From: Clostridia bacterium
GTDB taxonomy: Bacteria; Acidobacteriota; Terriglobia; Terriglobales; Acidobacteriaceae
DNA: 64,000 nt
Assembly: GCA_035561135.1 (NCBI GenBank)
Contig: DATMYA010000008.1
Span: 670,373-734,372, forward strand
Direction of reading: 5' to 3'
A program made the position numbers and the translations under genes. The notes under the pieces are model-generated. The model had not been told where the DNA came from. It ran no database searches and was given only the letters and a program-made list of their open reading frames with translations. How positions within the stretch are numbered: the first letter of the stretch is position 1; every line of letters starts with the position of its first letter. Below are positions 1-9,796 of the stretch, one piece after another.

Positions 1-474
1 GAGTGTCGCGTGCTCGATCTCCGCGACGTTGTTCGCCTTGGGCAACAGCTCGGGACTGATCTTCAGCCCCAGCGTCTGCTGTGGCCCTATCACAATCGAC
101 TGCTGGAAAGGTCTGCTCCATCCAGGAATCTCTGCCGAGACCACCTGCAAGACCGGGCGTTCGGCGGCGTTCGAGATTGTCAGGATAGAAATCGGCCAGT
201 AGTCCGATGCGGCTGCCGCCTGCATCGCGGGAAACACTTCGCCCCGCCCAGGTAAATCCAGCCGGTACTGCAACAGCAGCGGAGACACTTTCTCTATTGG
301 GGCAGGCTGGTAAACCACCGGCTTGGGAACCTCCGGCATCGGCAGAACAAGCGTCAGGTGCCGTATGTACAGCCATGTTGCAGCCAGCCACAGGCCAAGG
401 CCGAGGGTGGTGAAGAAGAAGATGAAAGCAAGCCGCTGCGCTGTCTTCTCAGATGTGCGAGTGAATGGGAACAC
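1..474 (-). CDS. Membrane-anchored hypothetical protein, 3' end beyond the window
   Basis: An open frame of 158 codons runs off the left edge. It starts at a GTG at 472-474, just after an in-frame TAA (residues read TAA-CTC-TCC-GTG), so no longer start is possible. The first ~20 residues are charged (FPFTRTSEKTAQR). They are followed by one membrane helix (about residues 14-37, LAFIFFFTTLGLGLWLAATW), then a Pro-rich stretch (MPEVPKPVVYQPAP) and a soluble part that reads like a beta-rich domain. The topology suggests a small cytoplasmic N-terminus and a periplasmic body. I do not recognise the family. Upstream, 475-753 holds a repeat element and no gene. Confidence 0.6.
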   Translation of the reverse strand, partial: MFPFTRTSEKTAQRLAFIFFFTTLGLGLWLAATWLYIRHLTLVLPMPEVPKPVVYQPAPIEKVSPLLLQYRLDLPGRGEVFPAMQAAAASDYWPISILTISNAAERPVLQVVSAEIPGWSRPFQQSIVIGPQQTLGLKISPELLPKANNVAEIEHATL

Positions 475-603
475 GGAGAGTTAGATGTAAACGCGGTTCA
501 GGGGAGTGCTGCTGCCGAGGATGCGACGCTTCGCAATCACCCAAGCTATGCGTCATCATGGGATTGCGCCCGCTCTTTGGCGCAGCCAGACAGCGGCACA
601 AGC

Positions 604-629
604 GGATCCTTCACTTCGCGCAGGATGAC
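604..629. repeat. Dispersed intergenic repeat core, copy 1
   Basis: The sequence is a variant of GATCCTTCGCTTCGCTCAGG plus ATGAC. The same core recurs at 7298-7323 and, as the arms of a larger hairpin, at 15752-15832 and 22408-22433. The rest of 475-753 has no gene. It carries short imperfect direct repeats of GTCCGACGTCCGACATCTAG type near 715-745. Confidence 0.6.
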
Positions 630-753
630 TCATCTCTTTTCGATGGTCTGTTGCTGTTCGACAGTTCGCCGTCAGCATCGAACTCTGCCGTCCGGCATTT
701 GAGGTCCATCGTCTGAAGTCCGACGTCCGACATCTAGAGTCCGAGTCTGCGGT

Positions 754-2574
754 TCAAGCGAAGGCCGACTCCTCATACGTCCCGTACACGGTCTTCAATG
801 CATCGCAAATCTCGCCTACCGTCGCATATACTCGCACGCAGTCGATGATGAACGGCATCGTGTTCACCGGGGAGATGTTGCCATCCGTGGCGGCTTTGGG
901 TTCCTGCGCGGCAGCCTTCTTCAGAGCATCCAGGCGGCGCGCAACTTCCTGGTTGTCGCGACGAGCACGCAGCGCATTCAGTTTCTCCGTCTGATGGCGC
1001 GCAACTTCTTCCCCTATGTACAGGATGTTCGGCGGCTCTTCTTCAATGACGAACTCATTCGCGCCGACCGTGATCTTCTCTTTAGCTTCGGTCGCGCGCT
1101 GGAACTGGTAGCTGGCCTCAGCAATTTCCTTCTGCGGAAACCCCTTCTCGATGGCCTTTACCATGCCACCCATCGCATCCAGTTTTTCGAAGTAGTCGAA
1201 CGCGCCCTTCTCCATGTCCAGCGTCATCTTTTCAACGAAATACGAACCTCCAAGCGGATCGACAGTCTGCGCCACTCCCGACTCGTACGCGATGATTTGC
1301 TGCGTGCGCAACGCGATGCGCGCCGCCTCTTCCGTCGGCAGCGCAAGTGCTTCGTCATAGCCGTCGGTATGCAAAGACTGCGTTCCGCCCAGCACCGCTG
1401 CCATCGCCTGGATCGCGGCGCGCGCAATGTTATTCATTGGCTGCTGCGCCGTTAGTGAGACGCCCGCCGTTTGCGTGTGGAATCGCATCAGCCAGGTGCG
1501 CTCGTTCTTCGCGCCGAAACGTTCCTTCATCAGCCGGTACCAGATTTTTCGCGCAGCGCGGTACTTGCCGATCTCTTCGAAGAAGTCGTTGTGCGCGTTG
1601 AAGAAGAAGCTGAGTCGCGGCCCAAACTCATCCACGTCGAGCCCGCGGCGGCGCGCCCAATCCACGTACTCAACACCGTCATAGATCGTGAACGCCAGCT
1701 CTTGCAGCGCCGTCGAACCGGCTTCGCGAATGTGGTAGCCGCTGATCGAAATCGTGTTGAAGCGAGGTGTGAACCTGGAGCCGAACTCGAAGGTGTCAAT
1801 CACCAGTCGCATCGACTGCGCAGGTGGATAGATGTATTCCTTCTGAGCGATGTATTCCTTCAGGATATCGTTCTGGAGGGTACCGCTTACCTTTGTCCAA
1901 TCCGCACCCTGCTTCTCGGCAACCACCAGGTACATAGCCCAAAGAACAGAAGCCGGAGAGTTGATGGTCATCGAAACCGTCGTCTTCTCCAGGTTGATGC
2001 CGTCGAACAGGATTTCCATGTCCTCAAGCGAATCGATGGCGACGCCGCACTTGCCGACTTCGCCTTCGCTGAACGGGGAGTCGCTGTCGTAACCCATCAG
2101 CGTCGGCAGATCGAACGCCACGGACAGCCCACCGCTGCCATGCGACAGCAGGTACTTGTAACGAGCGTTGGTCTCTTCCGGAGACGCGAAGCCCGAGAAC
2201 TGGCGCATCGTCCACAGCTTGCCGCGATATCCGGTAGCGTGAATCCCGCGCGTGTATGGAGGCTGGCCCGGATAGCCGAGATACTGGTCGTAGTTCCAGT
2301 CTTCCGGCAGGTCGGCTTTCGTGTACAGCCGCTTGATCGGCAGACCGGAAATCGTCGTGTAGCGCGCGTTGCCGTTCTCGTCGAGGTTTGTGCCCGTCGG
2401 CGCGCCAATCGGCTTCTCTGGAGATTTTTCCAGCGTTGGCAACAGCGTCTTCTCCGCCCAGCGCTCTTCGCTCTCGGACGGATGTCGCCTGTCGAAAACC
2501 TCTTTCAACCGATTCTCAGCCACACGATTTGCAGCCACACTACCACCACCAACGTCCTTTTGATTGTCAGGCAT
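754..2574 (-). CDS. mcmA: Methylmalonyl-CoA mutase, catalytic (large) subunit
   Basis: It interconverts methylmalonyl-CoA and succinyl-CoA in propionate and odd-chain/branched-chain catabolism. About 606 residues carry the TIM-barrel mutase domain with family stretches such as [17 protein letters not shown] [36 protein letters not shown] and [15 protein letters not shown]. The protein stops after the barrel with no C-terminal B12-binding domain (no DxHxxG), so it should need a separate cobalamin subunit, which is not in this window. The ATG at 2574 is chosen over one 42 nt upstream because GTGGGGAAAA precedes it and the extra residues are unlike the family. It is transcribed alone here; the next gene upstream is on the other strand. 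Confidence 0.93.
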   Translation of the reverse strand: MPDNQKDVGGGSVAANRVAENRLKEVFDRRHPSESEERWAEKTLLPTLEKSPEKPIGAPTGTNLDENGNARYTTISGLPIKRLYTKADLPEDWNYDQYLGYPGQPPYTRGIHATGYRGKLWTMRQFSGFASPEETNARYKYLLSHGSGGLSVAFDLPTLMGYDSDSPFSEGEVGKCGVAIDSLEDMEILFDGINLEKTTVSMTINSPASVLWAMYLVVAEKQGADWTKVSGTLQNDILKEYIAQKEYIYPPAQSMRLVIDTFEFGSRFTPRFNTISISGYHIREAGSTALQELAFTIYDGVEYVDWARRRGLDVDEFGPRLSFFFNAHNDFFEEIGKYRAARKIWYRLMKERFGAKNERTWLMRFHTQTAGVSLTAQQPMNNIARAAIQAMAAVLGGTQSLHTDGYDEALALPTEEAARIALRTQQIIAYESGVAQTVDPLGGSYFVEKMTLDMEKGAFDYFEKLDAMGGMVKAIEKGFPQKEIAEASYQFQRATEAKEKITVGANEFVIEEEPPNILYIGEEVARHQTEKLNALRARRDNQEVARRLDALKKAAAQEPKAATDGNISPVNTMPFIIDCVRVYATVGEICDALKTVYGTYEESAFA

Positions 2575-2702
2575 TTTTCCCCACGAAAAGCGCAGACACC
2601 CGGATCCCATCCCCACAGGCCCAAGCGTGCGAAGCTACCAGTGTAAGAGATGCACGGAAGGGGAGTAAAGCAACAATGCGCATGGGCGCGACCCTCCCCC
2701 TT

Positions 2703-2719
2703 GGCGGCTAAAAGCCGCC
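2703..2719. other. GC-rich hairpin, possible weak terminator
   Basis: GGCGGCT-AAA-AGCCGCC forms a perfect 7-bp stem followed by TT only. It lies in the 2575-2956 gap between the divergent mcmA and methyltransferase genes. It may be a dispersed hairpin rather than a terminator, because no transcript should end here. Confidence 0.35.
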
Positions 2720-2776
2720 TTCCCAGCAATCGACTTACGCACGCTTGAAGGCGTGTCCCTTCAAGGAATCTGGTTT

Positions 2777-2854
2777 TTCAGCAGCCTGTTTAGCCGCTGA
2801 GGTCAAGGTCTTCAGAGAGTAGGACTTCTTCAGCAGCCTGTTTGGCCGCTGAGG
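2777..2854. repeat. Two 26-bp direct repeats, each a small hairpin
   Basis: TTCAGCAGCCTGTTTAGCCG plus CTGAGG occurs at 2777-2802 and again, with one change (TTTGG for TTTAG), at 2829-2854. Each copy is internally palindromic (TCAGCaGC...GCcGCTGA). Shorter relatives occur at 15722-15735 and 22370-22390. They are intergenic, between divergent genes. Confidence 0.7.
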
Positions 2855-2956
2855 ATGCTGGTTGCTGCCTCATCTACTCTGCTGAAGGAAGATATTCCCT
2901 TCGTCATCTCTCGTCGCGAAACATCCGCTCATCTAAAGCTCTTGTAGCGGAGGCGT

Positions 2957-3691
2957 ATGGAAACCGCTCGCCGAACCCGAGAAGCGTATGATCTCTTTGC
3001 TTCCGTGTACGCGCGACACTTCGCTGCGGAAGCCGTTCGCCTCGTTCTTCCCGTGCATGATCGCCTGCTTCTCTCTTCCCTGCCTCAGGGCGCAAGCATC
3101 CTCGACCTCTGCTGCGGCGCGGGACATTTGGCCGCGGCGCTCAATGCCCGCGGATTTTACGTCACCGGCATCGATAACTCCGCGGCCATGTTGAAGGAGG
3201 CGCGCACCAACGCCCCGCGATCCGACTTCATCCTCGCCGATGTTCGCGATTTCCAACTTCCAACCAAGTTCCGCACCGCCCTATCGACCTTCAATAGTCT
3301 CGCTCACATCGACACAGAGGACCTGGGGCGAGTATTCCGCAACGTTCGCAACGCATTGACCGAGGGCGCGTGTTTCGCTTTTGATTTATTCCTGGAGGAG
3401 GCTTACCGGCGGCGCTGGCGCGAATCTTTCACGGTGGAGAATGACCATCAAATTTGCAGCGTCCGGCCACGCTATGACAGAACGCATCGGCTCGCAACCA
3501 ACCACATTGTTATTTGCAGCCGCGATAGCGAAAGGATCGCAGAGTTCACGCTCGTGCAGAAGTGTCACTCGCGAGCCGAACTCATTAGCGCTCTTAAGCA
3601 GGCTGGATTTCGCGAAGTGCGCGTCTTCGATGGTGGGAAAGACTTTTCCTTGCGGCGCGAGCACGGCCGCGCGTTCTTTCTCTGTCGCTGA
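2957..3691 (+). CDS. Class I SAM-dependent methyltransferase
   Basis: A 244-residue soluble Rossmann-fold methyltransferase. Motif I is clear at about residues 48-58 (ILDLCCGAGHLA), followed by an acidic end of strand 2 (VTGIDNSAAML). A motif II-like FILADVRDF lies near residue 95 and a post-motif region (FNSLAHI) near residue 118. The substrate cannot be told from sequence; relatives act on small molecules such as quinone or other metabolite precursors. A GGAGG lies 3 nt before the ATG. It diverges from mcmA and converges on the VWA gene, so it is probably monocistronic. Confidence 0.85.
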   Translation: METARRTREAYDLFASVYARHFAAEAVRLVLPVHDRLLLSSLPQGASILDLCCGAGHLAAALNARGFYVTGIDNSAAMLKEARTNAPRSDFILADVRDFQLPTKFRTALSTFNSLAHIDTEDLGRVFRNVRNALTEGACFAFDLFLEEAYRRRWRESFTVENDHQICSVRPRYDRTHRLATNHIVICSRDSERIAEFTLVQKCHSRAELISALKQAGFREVRVFDGGKDFSLRREHGRAFFLCR

Positions 3692-3744
3692 ACACACGCA
3701 CTCAACACGCCCTGGCAGCTCACCACTACTGCAACAGCTCGCGT

Positions 3745-4980
3745 CTACTCGACAATGCGTTTCGCCGTGTAACCTTCGCGCGCCACGATGTTGTATTTGA
3801 CCTCTTTGCCCTTCTCGCTGCGCATAACGAGAGGCTTGTCCGTCCCGGGCGCCACCAATTCCACCTTCAATTTACGGTACGTCCCGTCCTGTTTCGCGTT
3901 TGTCGGCTTGTAGGTCAGCGTGTACTGGTTGCGCACGCTCGCTGCCACATCGCGGAAAATGTCCGGGAATTCTCCCTGGAAGCGCGGGTTATACCACTTC
4001 CCACCCGTCAACTTGGCAAACGTATTCATCTGGTTGTCGGCCTGCAGATAATCCATCATCGCCTCGCGCACGCGATAGTTACTACCCGCGCGCGCGTCCA
4101 CCCACTCCAGGAAAGCGCGTCCGGTGCTCACCGTGAAGATGGTCACGTTCTGCGCATCTTTAACCCTCTTCAGCATCTTGTCGTAAGTGATACGACTGAA
4201 CGTGTCACGTCCGCTGCCGACCAGAATGATCTCCTTGCGACCTTCGATCGACTCAATGCGGTCGAGCGTATCGTAGAGCGCGTCGAAGACGTTACTCTCA
4301 CGAAAGCCGGGAACGCGCAGCGTATTCAACGCTCCCATGACCGCACTCTTGTCCTGAGTGAAATCGACCAAAATCGTGGGGTGCATGTCGTATTCGATCA
4401 CCGCTACCCAGTCGTCTTTCTTCAGGCCCGCGGCAAAGGCATACGCGGCGTTCAGCGCGTCGATCATGAATTCGTAGTTGGTGTTGGAGAACTCGATCAG
4501 CAGCACCGCCGTGATTGGCCGCTCCGTCTGTGTGAAACTCGTGATCGTCTGTGGCACGCCGTCCTCGAGGACGCGGAAGTACTCCTTTTTCAGTCCGGGA
4601 ATAAAGTTGCCCTCTTTGCTGACCACCAGCGCATCCACGCTCACGACCGGAACATCCACAGAAAGCGAGTACTGCGGCATTCCCTCCGGAGCCTTTGGCC
4701 TGGGCGGAGGCGGCGGCGCAGGCTCCTCCGTCTTCTTGGGAACGGCGAACGGGCCTACATCGCCTTGCGGACCGCCAGCCTCCGGCGGAGCTTGCTGCTG
4801 CGGCTTCTGCGTTTGCGATCCCTGCTGTGCGGGAGGTACTTGCTGTGCCGGCGCTTGCTGCCCTGACTGTGCCGCCATCGGGAGCGCTGAAAGCAGCAAA
4901 GCCAAGGTCAGAATCGCCACCGTAAGCACGCTGGTGTTACTGCAAAAACCGCTAGGATTAAGCCATTTTTGAGCAGACAT
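3745..4980 (-). CDS. Secreted VWA-domain protein (acidobacterial VWFA-related family)
   Basis: A signal peptide (hydrophobic stretch VAILTLALLLSALPMAAQ) is followed by a Gln/Pro-rich linker (residues ~40-95) and a von Willebrand A-like domain (about residues 110-330). The domain contains YSLSVDVPVVSVDALVV, VLLIEFSNTNYEF and a central IILVGSGRDTFSRI strand. The canonical MIDAS DxSxS is replaced by EFSNT, so metal binding is uncertain. A C-terminal TYRKLKVELV beta segment follows. Paralogues of this family are very numerous in Acidobacteria; their function is unknown. The start at 4980 has GAGG 7 nt upstream; an upstream in-frame ATG at 5064 would place 28 residues before the signal peptide. 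Confidence 0.85.
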   Translation of the reverse strand: MSAQKWLNPSGFCSNTSVLTVAILTLALLLSALPMAAQSGQQAPAQQVPPAQQGSQTQKPQQQAPPEAGGPQGDVGPFAVPKKTEEPAPPPPPRPKAPEGMPQYSLSVDVPVVSVDALVVSKEGNFIPGLKKEYFRVLEDGVPQTITSFTQTERPITAVLLIEFSNTNYEFMIDALNAAYAFAAGLKKDDWVAVIEYDMHPTILVDFTQDKSAVMGALNTLRVPGFRESNVFDALYDTLDRIESIEGRKEIILVGSGRDTFSRITYDKMLKRVKDAQNVTIFTVSTGRAFLEWVDARAGSNYRVREAMMDYLQADNQMNTFAKLTGGKWYNPRFQGEFPDIFRDVAASVRNQYTLTYKPTNAKQDGTYRKLKVELVAPGTDKPLVMRSEKGKEVKYNIVAREGYTAKRIVE

Positions 4981-5181
4981 GATGCCTCGGGTAACCAGAG
5001 TCTCTATGCTAGTATAGATGCACAAATCCAGCTTTCTGACGTTTTGCACGAGCCTTTCTCCCACTTACTAACCCGATCGACCCGGAGAGGTCACTTCCAA
5101 CTCGTCAGAGCGCAAGGGCTCGGGCCTGAAGTCGTCCGGGGGAAAGGATGCAGCACCCAAAAGGGTTGCGCCTCCTGCAGT

Positions 5182-6969
5182 ATGAAAAAGCTTTTCACGC
5201 CACTTCTTATCTTCTTGTCTCTCCTGTTCGTCTGCGTCGGCGCGTTCGCCGTCGAGAACAAACCAGTCCTGCAAACCATGCCTCTTGACCAGGTCAAGAT
5301 TGGTATGCGCGGCGTAGCCTACACGGTCTTCGAAGGTATAAAGCCTGAGCCCATGGAAGTCGAGGTTCTCGGCATTCTGCGTAACATGGCCGGACCACGC
5401 GGCGACGTCATCCTCGTGCGACTGCACGGCAAAAAGCCCGAGTACACGGGCGTAGTAGCCGGCATGAGCGGCAGCCCCGTCTACATTGAAGGCAAGCTCG
5501 TCGGCGCCCTTGCGTATCGCATCGGCGAATTCAGCAAGGAACCCATCGGCGGCGTCACTCCTATCGCGCAGATGCTCGAGATCAACGAACTCGACCGCTC
5601 GTCCGCGCCGGAGTACTCCGCTGCCAGCACTGCCGCCCAAACGCCACAACGCACCTCAGGACCGGGGACAGTACCTCAATCTCAACAGGTTTACACGTAT
5701 CTCAAACCCATCGACACTCCGTTAGTTTTCAACGGATTCAGCCAGGAAAGCATCCAGCAGTTTGCCTCGCAGTTTGCTGCCGCGGGGATTGTTCCCGTGA
5801 TGGGCGCCGGTTCATCGAGCGATGCGCCGCAGCCAGAGCCCATTGAGCCCGGATCGTCCGTTGGCGCTGTGCTCGTTCGCGGCGATATGGATATCGCAGC
5901 TACCTGCACCGTCACCTACATCGATCCTGAGAGACTACTCGCCTGCGGCCACCCGCTGCTTAACTTCGGCCAGGTAGAGATGCCGATGACGAAGTCGCAC
6001 GTGCTTGCCACCCTGCCTTCGACTTCAAACGCTTTCAAGATCGCAACTACAACTGAACCTATCGGAGCCTTTGTCCAGGACCGGCATACCGGCATCCTTG
6101 GACGCTTCGGCATGACGCCGAAGATGATCCCAGTCACCCTGAATTTCCACGGCATCTCGCGCCCGAAGAGTTTCCACTTCGAAGTGCTGAACAACGCCAA
6201 GCTGACGCCCGTTGCCATGATGACCACGGTCTTCAATGCCATTCAGGGCATGAACGAGTATGGCGAAGAGACGACCTTCCGCGTAAAGGGCAGCATCAAC
6301 GTGAGCGGCTTCCCCAGCATGACCCTCAGCAATATGTACGCGCCCGTTGATGGGGGCAATCCCACAGCGGCGGCTATCGCCTCGGCGCTCGGCGAGCGCT
6401 TCAGCCGAATATTCGAAAATCAGTACGAGCGTCCCGACATCAGCGGTGTCGAACTGAACATCGACCTCGTTCGCGAACGCCGCTGGGCTCGCCTGGAAAC
6501 CGCGCGCACCGACGTGACCGAAGCGCGCCCCGGCGATGAGATCGTCGTAGAGACCGTACTACGCCCTTATCGCGGCGAGCGAATCGTCCGGCAGGTTCCG
6601 ATGAAGGTGCCGACGTCAACGCCCAAGGGCACGTTGCGAATCCTCGTCAGCGATGGCGACACCCTCGACCGTATGCGTCGAAACACGAGTCTGATCTCGC
6701 GCAAGCTCGACCTCAACGCGACGATCGCTCAACTCAACAATGAACACACCAATTCCAGGCTTTACGTTTCGCTCCTCGAAGCCAATCCGCAGGCGATGGT
6801 GGAAGATAAGGTGATGCCAACGCTGCCGCTCTCCGTCATGAATGTTATGGACGGAATGCGCGGAACGCAGGACATGGTTGTCGTTGGCGAATCGGCAGTG
6901 AATGAGGCCTCCACTCCGCTCGACTACGTCGTCACGGGAGCGCAGATCATCACCGTCACCGTTCGATAA
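5182..6969 (+). CDS. Secreted SpoIVB-like peptidase S55 domain protein
   Basis: A signal peptide (MKKLFTPLLIFLSLLFVCVGAFA) leads into a domain resembling the C-terminal peptidase of SpoIVB: GMRGVAYTVFEG, then GMSGSPVY (Ser96/Ser98), VGALAY, and later ACGHPLLNFG (His257). SpoIVB is a serine peptidase with a His/Ser dyad. Here the GMSGSP block precedes the GH block, the reverse of B. subtilis SpoIVB as I remember it. The C-terminal ~250 residues are a separate, probably beta-rich region. The start is the ATG at 5182 because it opens the signal peptide; the frame is open upstream to 4969, overlapping the divergent VWA gene. Its role in a non-sporing bacterium is unknown; it probably acts in the periplasm. 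Confidence 0.8.
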   Translation: MKKLFTPLLIFLSLLFVCVGAFAVENKPVLQTMPLDQVKIGMRGVAYTVFEGIKPEPMEVEVLGILRNMAGPRGDVILVRLHGKKPEYTGVVAGMSGSPVYIEGKLVGALAYRIGEFSKEPIGGVTPIAQMLEINELDRSSAPEYSAASTAAQTPQRTSGPGTVPQSQQVYTYLKPIDTPLVFNGFSQESIQQFASQFAAAGIVPVMGAGSSSDAPQPEPIEPGSSVGAVLVRGDMDIAATCTVTYIDPERLLACGHPLLNFGQVEMPMTKSHVLATLPSTSNAFKIATTTEPIGAFVQDRHTGILGRFGMTPKMIPVTLNFHGISRPKSFHFEVLNNAKLTPVAMMTTVFNAIQGMNEYGEETTFRVKGSINVSGFPSMTLSNMYAPVDGGNPTAAAIASALGERFSRIFENQYERPDISGVELNIDLVRERRWARLETARTDVTEARPGDEIVVETVLRPYRGERIVRQVPMKVPTSTPKGTLRILVSDGDTLDRMRRNTSLISRKLDLNATIAQLNNEHTNSRLYVSLLEANPQAMVEDKVMPTLPLSVMNVMDGMRGTQDMVVVGESAVNEASTPLDYVVTGAQIITVTVR

Positions 6970-7157
6970 AGCGTGCCGAACAACAACGGCGTTCTAAAAG
7001 ACGGCTGGACTGGTAGAACACGCGTCATGGTGGGAGCAGTGCCTTTTTTGGGGCGCCTGTCGCTGAGCTGCTGAGTCGCTGAGTAACAGCAAACCTCGTA
7101 TTCCTGAGCGAGGGCGTAAGCTCGAGTCAAAGGATCCCTCTTGCCAGTTCCATGCTG

Positions 7158-7214
7158 ATCAAAAGAGGTCCTTCGTCTCCGTGATTTCGTCGCTCCGCTC
7201 ATCAGGAGAACAAC
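7158..7214. repeat. Long dispersed intergenic repeat, copy A
   Basis: The segment beginning ATCAAAAGAGGTCCTTCGTC and ending in CAAC aligns, with roughly four fifths of positions the same by eye, to 56132-56184, which begins ATCAAAGAGGCCCTTCGACT. Both contain TTTCGTCGCTCCG/CTTCGTCGCTCCG. Both lie between genes. Confidence 0.65.
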
Positions 7215-7297
7215 GGGAGTCGGCAGCTCAGAACAGACAGCCGTTCAGCTCAGCAGCGAGTGTCCGTCTTGCTGCAATTCCAGTGAAAATCAAAAGC

Positions 7298-7323
7298 AGA
7301 TCCTTCGCTTCGCTCAGGAAGAC
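7298..7323. repeat. Dispersed intergenic repeat core, copy 2
   Basis: AGATCCTTCGCTTCGCTCAG plus GAAGAC is a near match to the core at 604-629 and to the arms of the element at 15752-15832. Confidence 0.6.
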
Positions 7324-7408
7324 TTCTCTCGGCGCATACGAGTGCTAGGAATGCTCTCGCGGGCTGCTGTGTTACGCTTACTCTATCCCTTTCTTAAACA
7401 GACAAGAT

Positions 7409-9796
7409 ATGTCCCATCCCCGAAACATTATTGGACAATTAACTGCAACTTTGGCGACGGTTCTGCTGCTGGCCTCCGTGGCGCTGGCGCAAGGCACTCG
7501 AACGTGGGAGCAGTCCCGGTACGACGAGCTTGTAAAGGGCACTGCTAGAGGTGTCGCCATCCGCAGCGATGGCAGCCTCGAACTCGCTCCCGCCAGCAGG
7601 GCGCTCTACACCACGCCTTCCACGTATGTGTGGTCGATTGCAGGCGACGATCTCGGCAACGTTTACGCGGCCGCCGGTGCGCCCTCCCGCGTCTATCGCA
7701 TCACGCCCCAGGGACAGGCGACTGTCATCTTCGCGCCGCAGGAGTTGCAGGTTCAGGCGCTCGCCATCGACCGTAGCGGAGTGATCTACGCTGCCACTTC
7801 GCCGGACGGCAAGGTTTACCGCATCGCGCCCGTGGTACCACCGACCGCCAAGCCTGGGGCGAAAGCCGCGCCCGCACCGCCGATGCCGCAGGCCACCGTC
7901 GCCGACGCATTGCAGCCCAAAGTGACCATCGATCCGACGTACACTTCTTCAGTTTTCTTCGAGCCGAAGACGAAGTACATCTGGGCTCTCGCGCTCGATG
8001 CCGAAGGGCGGCTCTATGTCGCTACCGGCGATCGCGGCGAAATCTTCCGCATCGATCGCAACGGCACCAGTTCAGTTTTCTTCAAGAGCGATGAAGCGCA
8101 CATCCGCGCCATCACCTTCGATCAGAAGGGCAACCTTATCGCAGGCTCCGACGGCAGCGGACTCGTCTATCGCATCTCACCCGCAGGCGAAGGTTTTGTC
8201 CTCTACAGCGCGCCCAAGAAAGAGATCACCGCGCTCGCCATCGACACCGAAGGAAACATTTACGCCGTCGGTGCCGGTGAAAAACGTCCAGTCACGCCTA
8301 CGGTCGGGGCTGGTTTCAATGTCCCCGTTATGACGCCGCCACCGCAGGGTGCGCAGTCTGCCCTGCAACCGGGCGCAGCACCGTTCTTGTCAATCCCCCT
8401 GCCCGGCATGGGCGCAACCGGGTCTGAGGTTTACCGCATTGCGCCGGACGGTTCTCCAAAACGCATTTGGAGTTCGCGTGACAACCTCGCCTATGCCCTA
8501 GGTTTCGATCACAGCGGACGCCTCATTGCCGGTACCGGCAATAAGGGCAGAGTGTACGCGATCGACGGCAATGGGCAGTTCACCGACCTGCTGAAGCTGA
8601 GCGCCAGCCAGGTTGTCGGCTTCGCACGCGCCGCCAACGGCGCCATGTATGCCGCGACCAGCAATCTTGGCAAGATTTTCGTGCTTGAAGACTCCGAACA
8701 GCGCGAGGCCACCTATGAGAGCGACATCTTCGATGCGAGGAATTTTTCACGCTGGGGACGAATCGAACTGCGCAGCACGGGCAACGTCGAGCTCTTCGCC
8801 CGCAGCGGCAACGTAGACAATCCCGACCGCAACTGGAGTCCGTGGAGGAAGGTAGACACCCAGAAGGATTCCGCCGCCGATTCGCCTGCCGCTCGGTTCC
8901 TGCAGTGGCGTGTCGTGCTGCACTCTGGAAATCCCGCACCTCGCGTTGACAGCGTGCGCGTGAATTATCTGGCGAAGAATGTCGCTCCGGAACTGGACGA
9001 CGTCTCCGTGCAGGTCGGCTATCGCTTCCAGTCTGTTCCGCGCGCCACCAGCCAGATGTCCAATGTGGCCGACAACGTACCGCAGCAATCACAGCAGGCG
9101 AACGCGCCCGCCATTCGCGATCACAATTCCATCGCCGTACGCTGGAATGCACGCGATGACAACGATGACCAGCTCACCTATTCCCTCTACTATCGTGGAG
9201 ACGGCGAGTCGCGCTGGAAGCTCCTTAAGGACGACCTCGGTGATCGTTTCTACACCTTCGACGCCGCACTGCTGCCCGATGGAGGCTATACCATCAGGGC
9301 CATCGCCTCGGACGCGCCTTCCCATTCGCCGGATGAAGCGCTCACAGCCTCCAGGGAAAGCGCGCGCTTCGAGGTCGATAGCACGCCACCGCGCGTTGAG
9401 AACCTCGCCGCAACCCTTGACGGCAACGAACTGCACATAACTTTTTCCGGCGCCGATTCCTTCTCTCTCATTCGTCGCGCCGAGTTTTCCGTCGACGCCG
9501 GGGAATGGAGATACGTAGCGCCTATCGGCGAGATCTCCGATTCGCTTGTCGAAAACTACGATTTAACCACCCCTCTGCCCACTGTAACGCCGAACGAAGC
9601 CAGCGAGGATTCGAAGAACCCGCAGCAACCGGCGGACAAGCAGTTATCCAAGCGTCGCAGCAAGCGTCCTCCGCAAACGCAACCTCCTGCCGGTACGGAA
9701 GAACACGTCGTCGTCGTCCGCGTTTACGACAGCTTTGACAACATGGGCTCGGCGAAAGTTATCGTGAAACCGTTGTCAGGTGCCAGTAGTCAGTAG
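7409..9796 (+). CDS. Large secreted beta-propeller protein
   Basis: A signal peptide ending in SVALAQ is followed by repeated blades of roughly 40-60 residues of the type A.D..G.LYVATGDRGEIFRID (for example DDLGNVYAAAG, DRSGVIYAATSPDGKVYRI, DAEGRLYVATGDRGEIFRI, DHSGRLIAGTGNKGRVYAI). They span about residues 60-430 and resemble NHL/SMP-30-type propellers. The C-terminal half has Ig- or fibronectin-like strands (DNDDQLTYSLYYRGDG) and ends in a basic QPADKQLSKRRSKR stretch plus a last beta segment. It is probably extracellular or periplasmic. Neither ligand nor enzyme activity can be inferred. The ATG at 7409 opens the signal peptide. It stands alone between two repeat-rich gaps. Confidence 0.75.
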   Translation: MSHPRNIIGQLTATLATVLLLASVALAQGTRTWEQSRYDELVKGTARGVAIRSDGSLELAPASRALYTTPSTYVWSIAGDDLGNVYAAAGAPSRVYRITPQGQATVIFAPQELQVQALAIDRSGVIYAATSPDGKVYRIAPVVPPTAKPGAKAAPAPPMPQATVADALQPKVTIDPTYTSSVFFEPKTKYIWALALDAEGRLYVATGDRGEIFRIDRNGTSSVFFKSDEAHIRAITFDQKGNLIAGSDGSGLVYRISPAGEGFVLYSAPKKEITALAIDTEGNIYAVGAGEKRPVTPTVGAGFNVPVMTPPPQGAQSALQPGAAPFLSIPLPGMGATGSEVYRIAPDGSPKRIWSSRDNLAYALGFDHSGRLIAGTGNKGRVYAIDGNGQFTDLLKLSASQVVGFARAANGAMYAATSNLGKIFVLEDSEQREATYESDIFDARNFSRWGRIELRSTGNVELFARSGNVDNPDRNWSPWRKVDTQKDSAADSPAARFLQWRVVLHSGNPAPRVDSVRVNYLAKNVAPELDDVSVQVGYRFQSVPRATSQMSNVADNVPQQSQQANAPAIRDHNSIAVRWNARDDNDDQLTYSLYYRGDGESRWKLLKDDLGDRFYTFDAALLPDGGYTIRAIASDAPSHSPDEALTASRESARFEVDSTPPRVENLAATLDGNELHITFSGADSFSLIRRAEFSVDAGEWRYVAPIGEISDSLVENYDLTTPLPTVTPNEASEDSKNPQQPADKQLSKRRSKRPPQTQPPAGTEEHVVVVRVYDSFDNMGSAKVIVKPLSGASSQ

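Larger units (their letters stand above)
6970..7408. other. Intergenic stretch with dispersed repeats, no gene
   Basis: This 439-bp gap has no credible ORF. It contains a CTGAG-rich microrepeat (GCTGAGCTGCTGAGTCGCTG at about 7050-7072), one long dispersed repeat (7158-7214) and one copy of the short repeat core (7298-7323). No clear promoter for the downstream secreted protein was seen. Confidence 0.6.

Noticed and set aside
1471..2646. A 391-codon open frame antisense to mcmA
   Set aside because: It is opposite a well-conserved enzyme gene, has no ribosome binding site and a translation unlike a folded protein.
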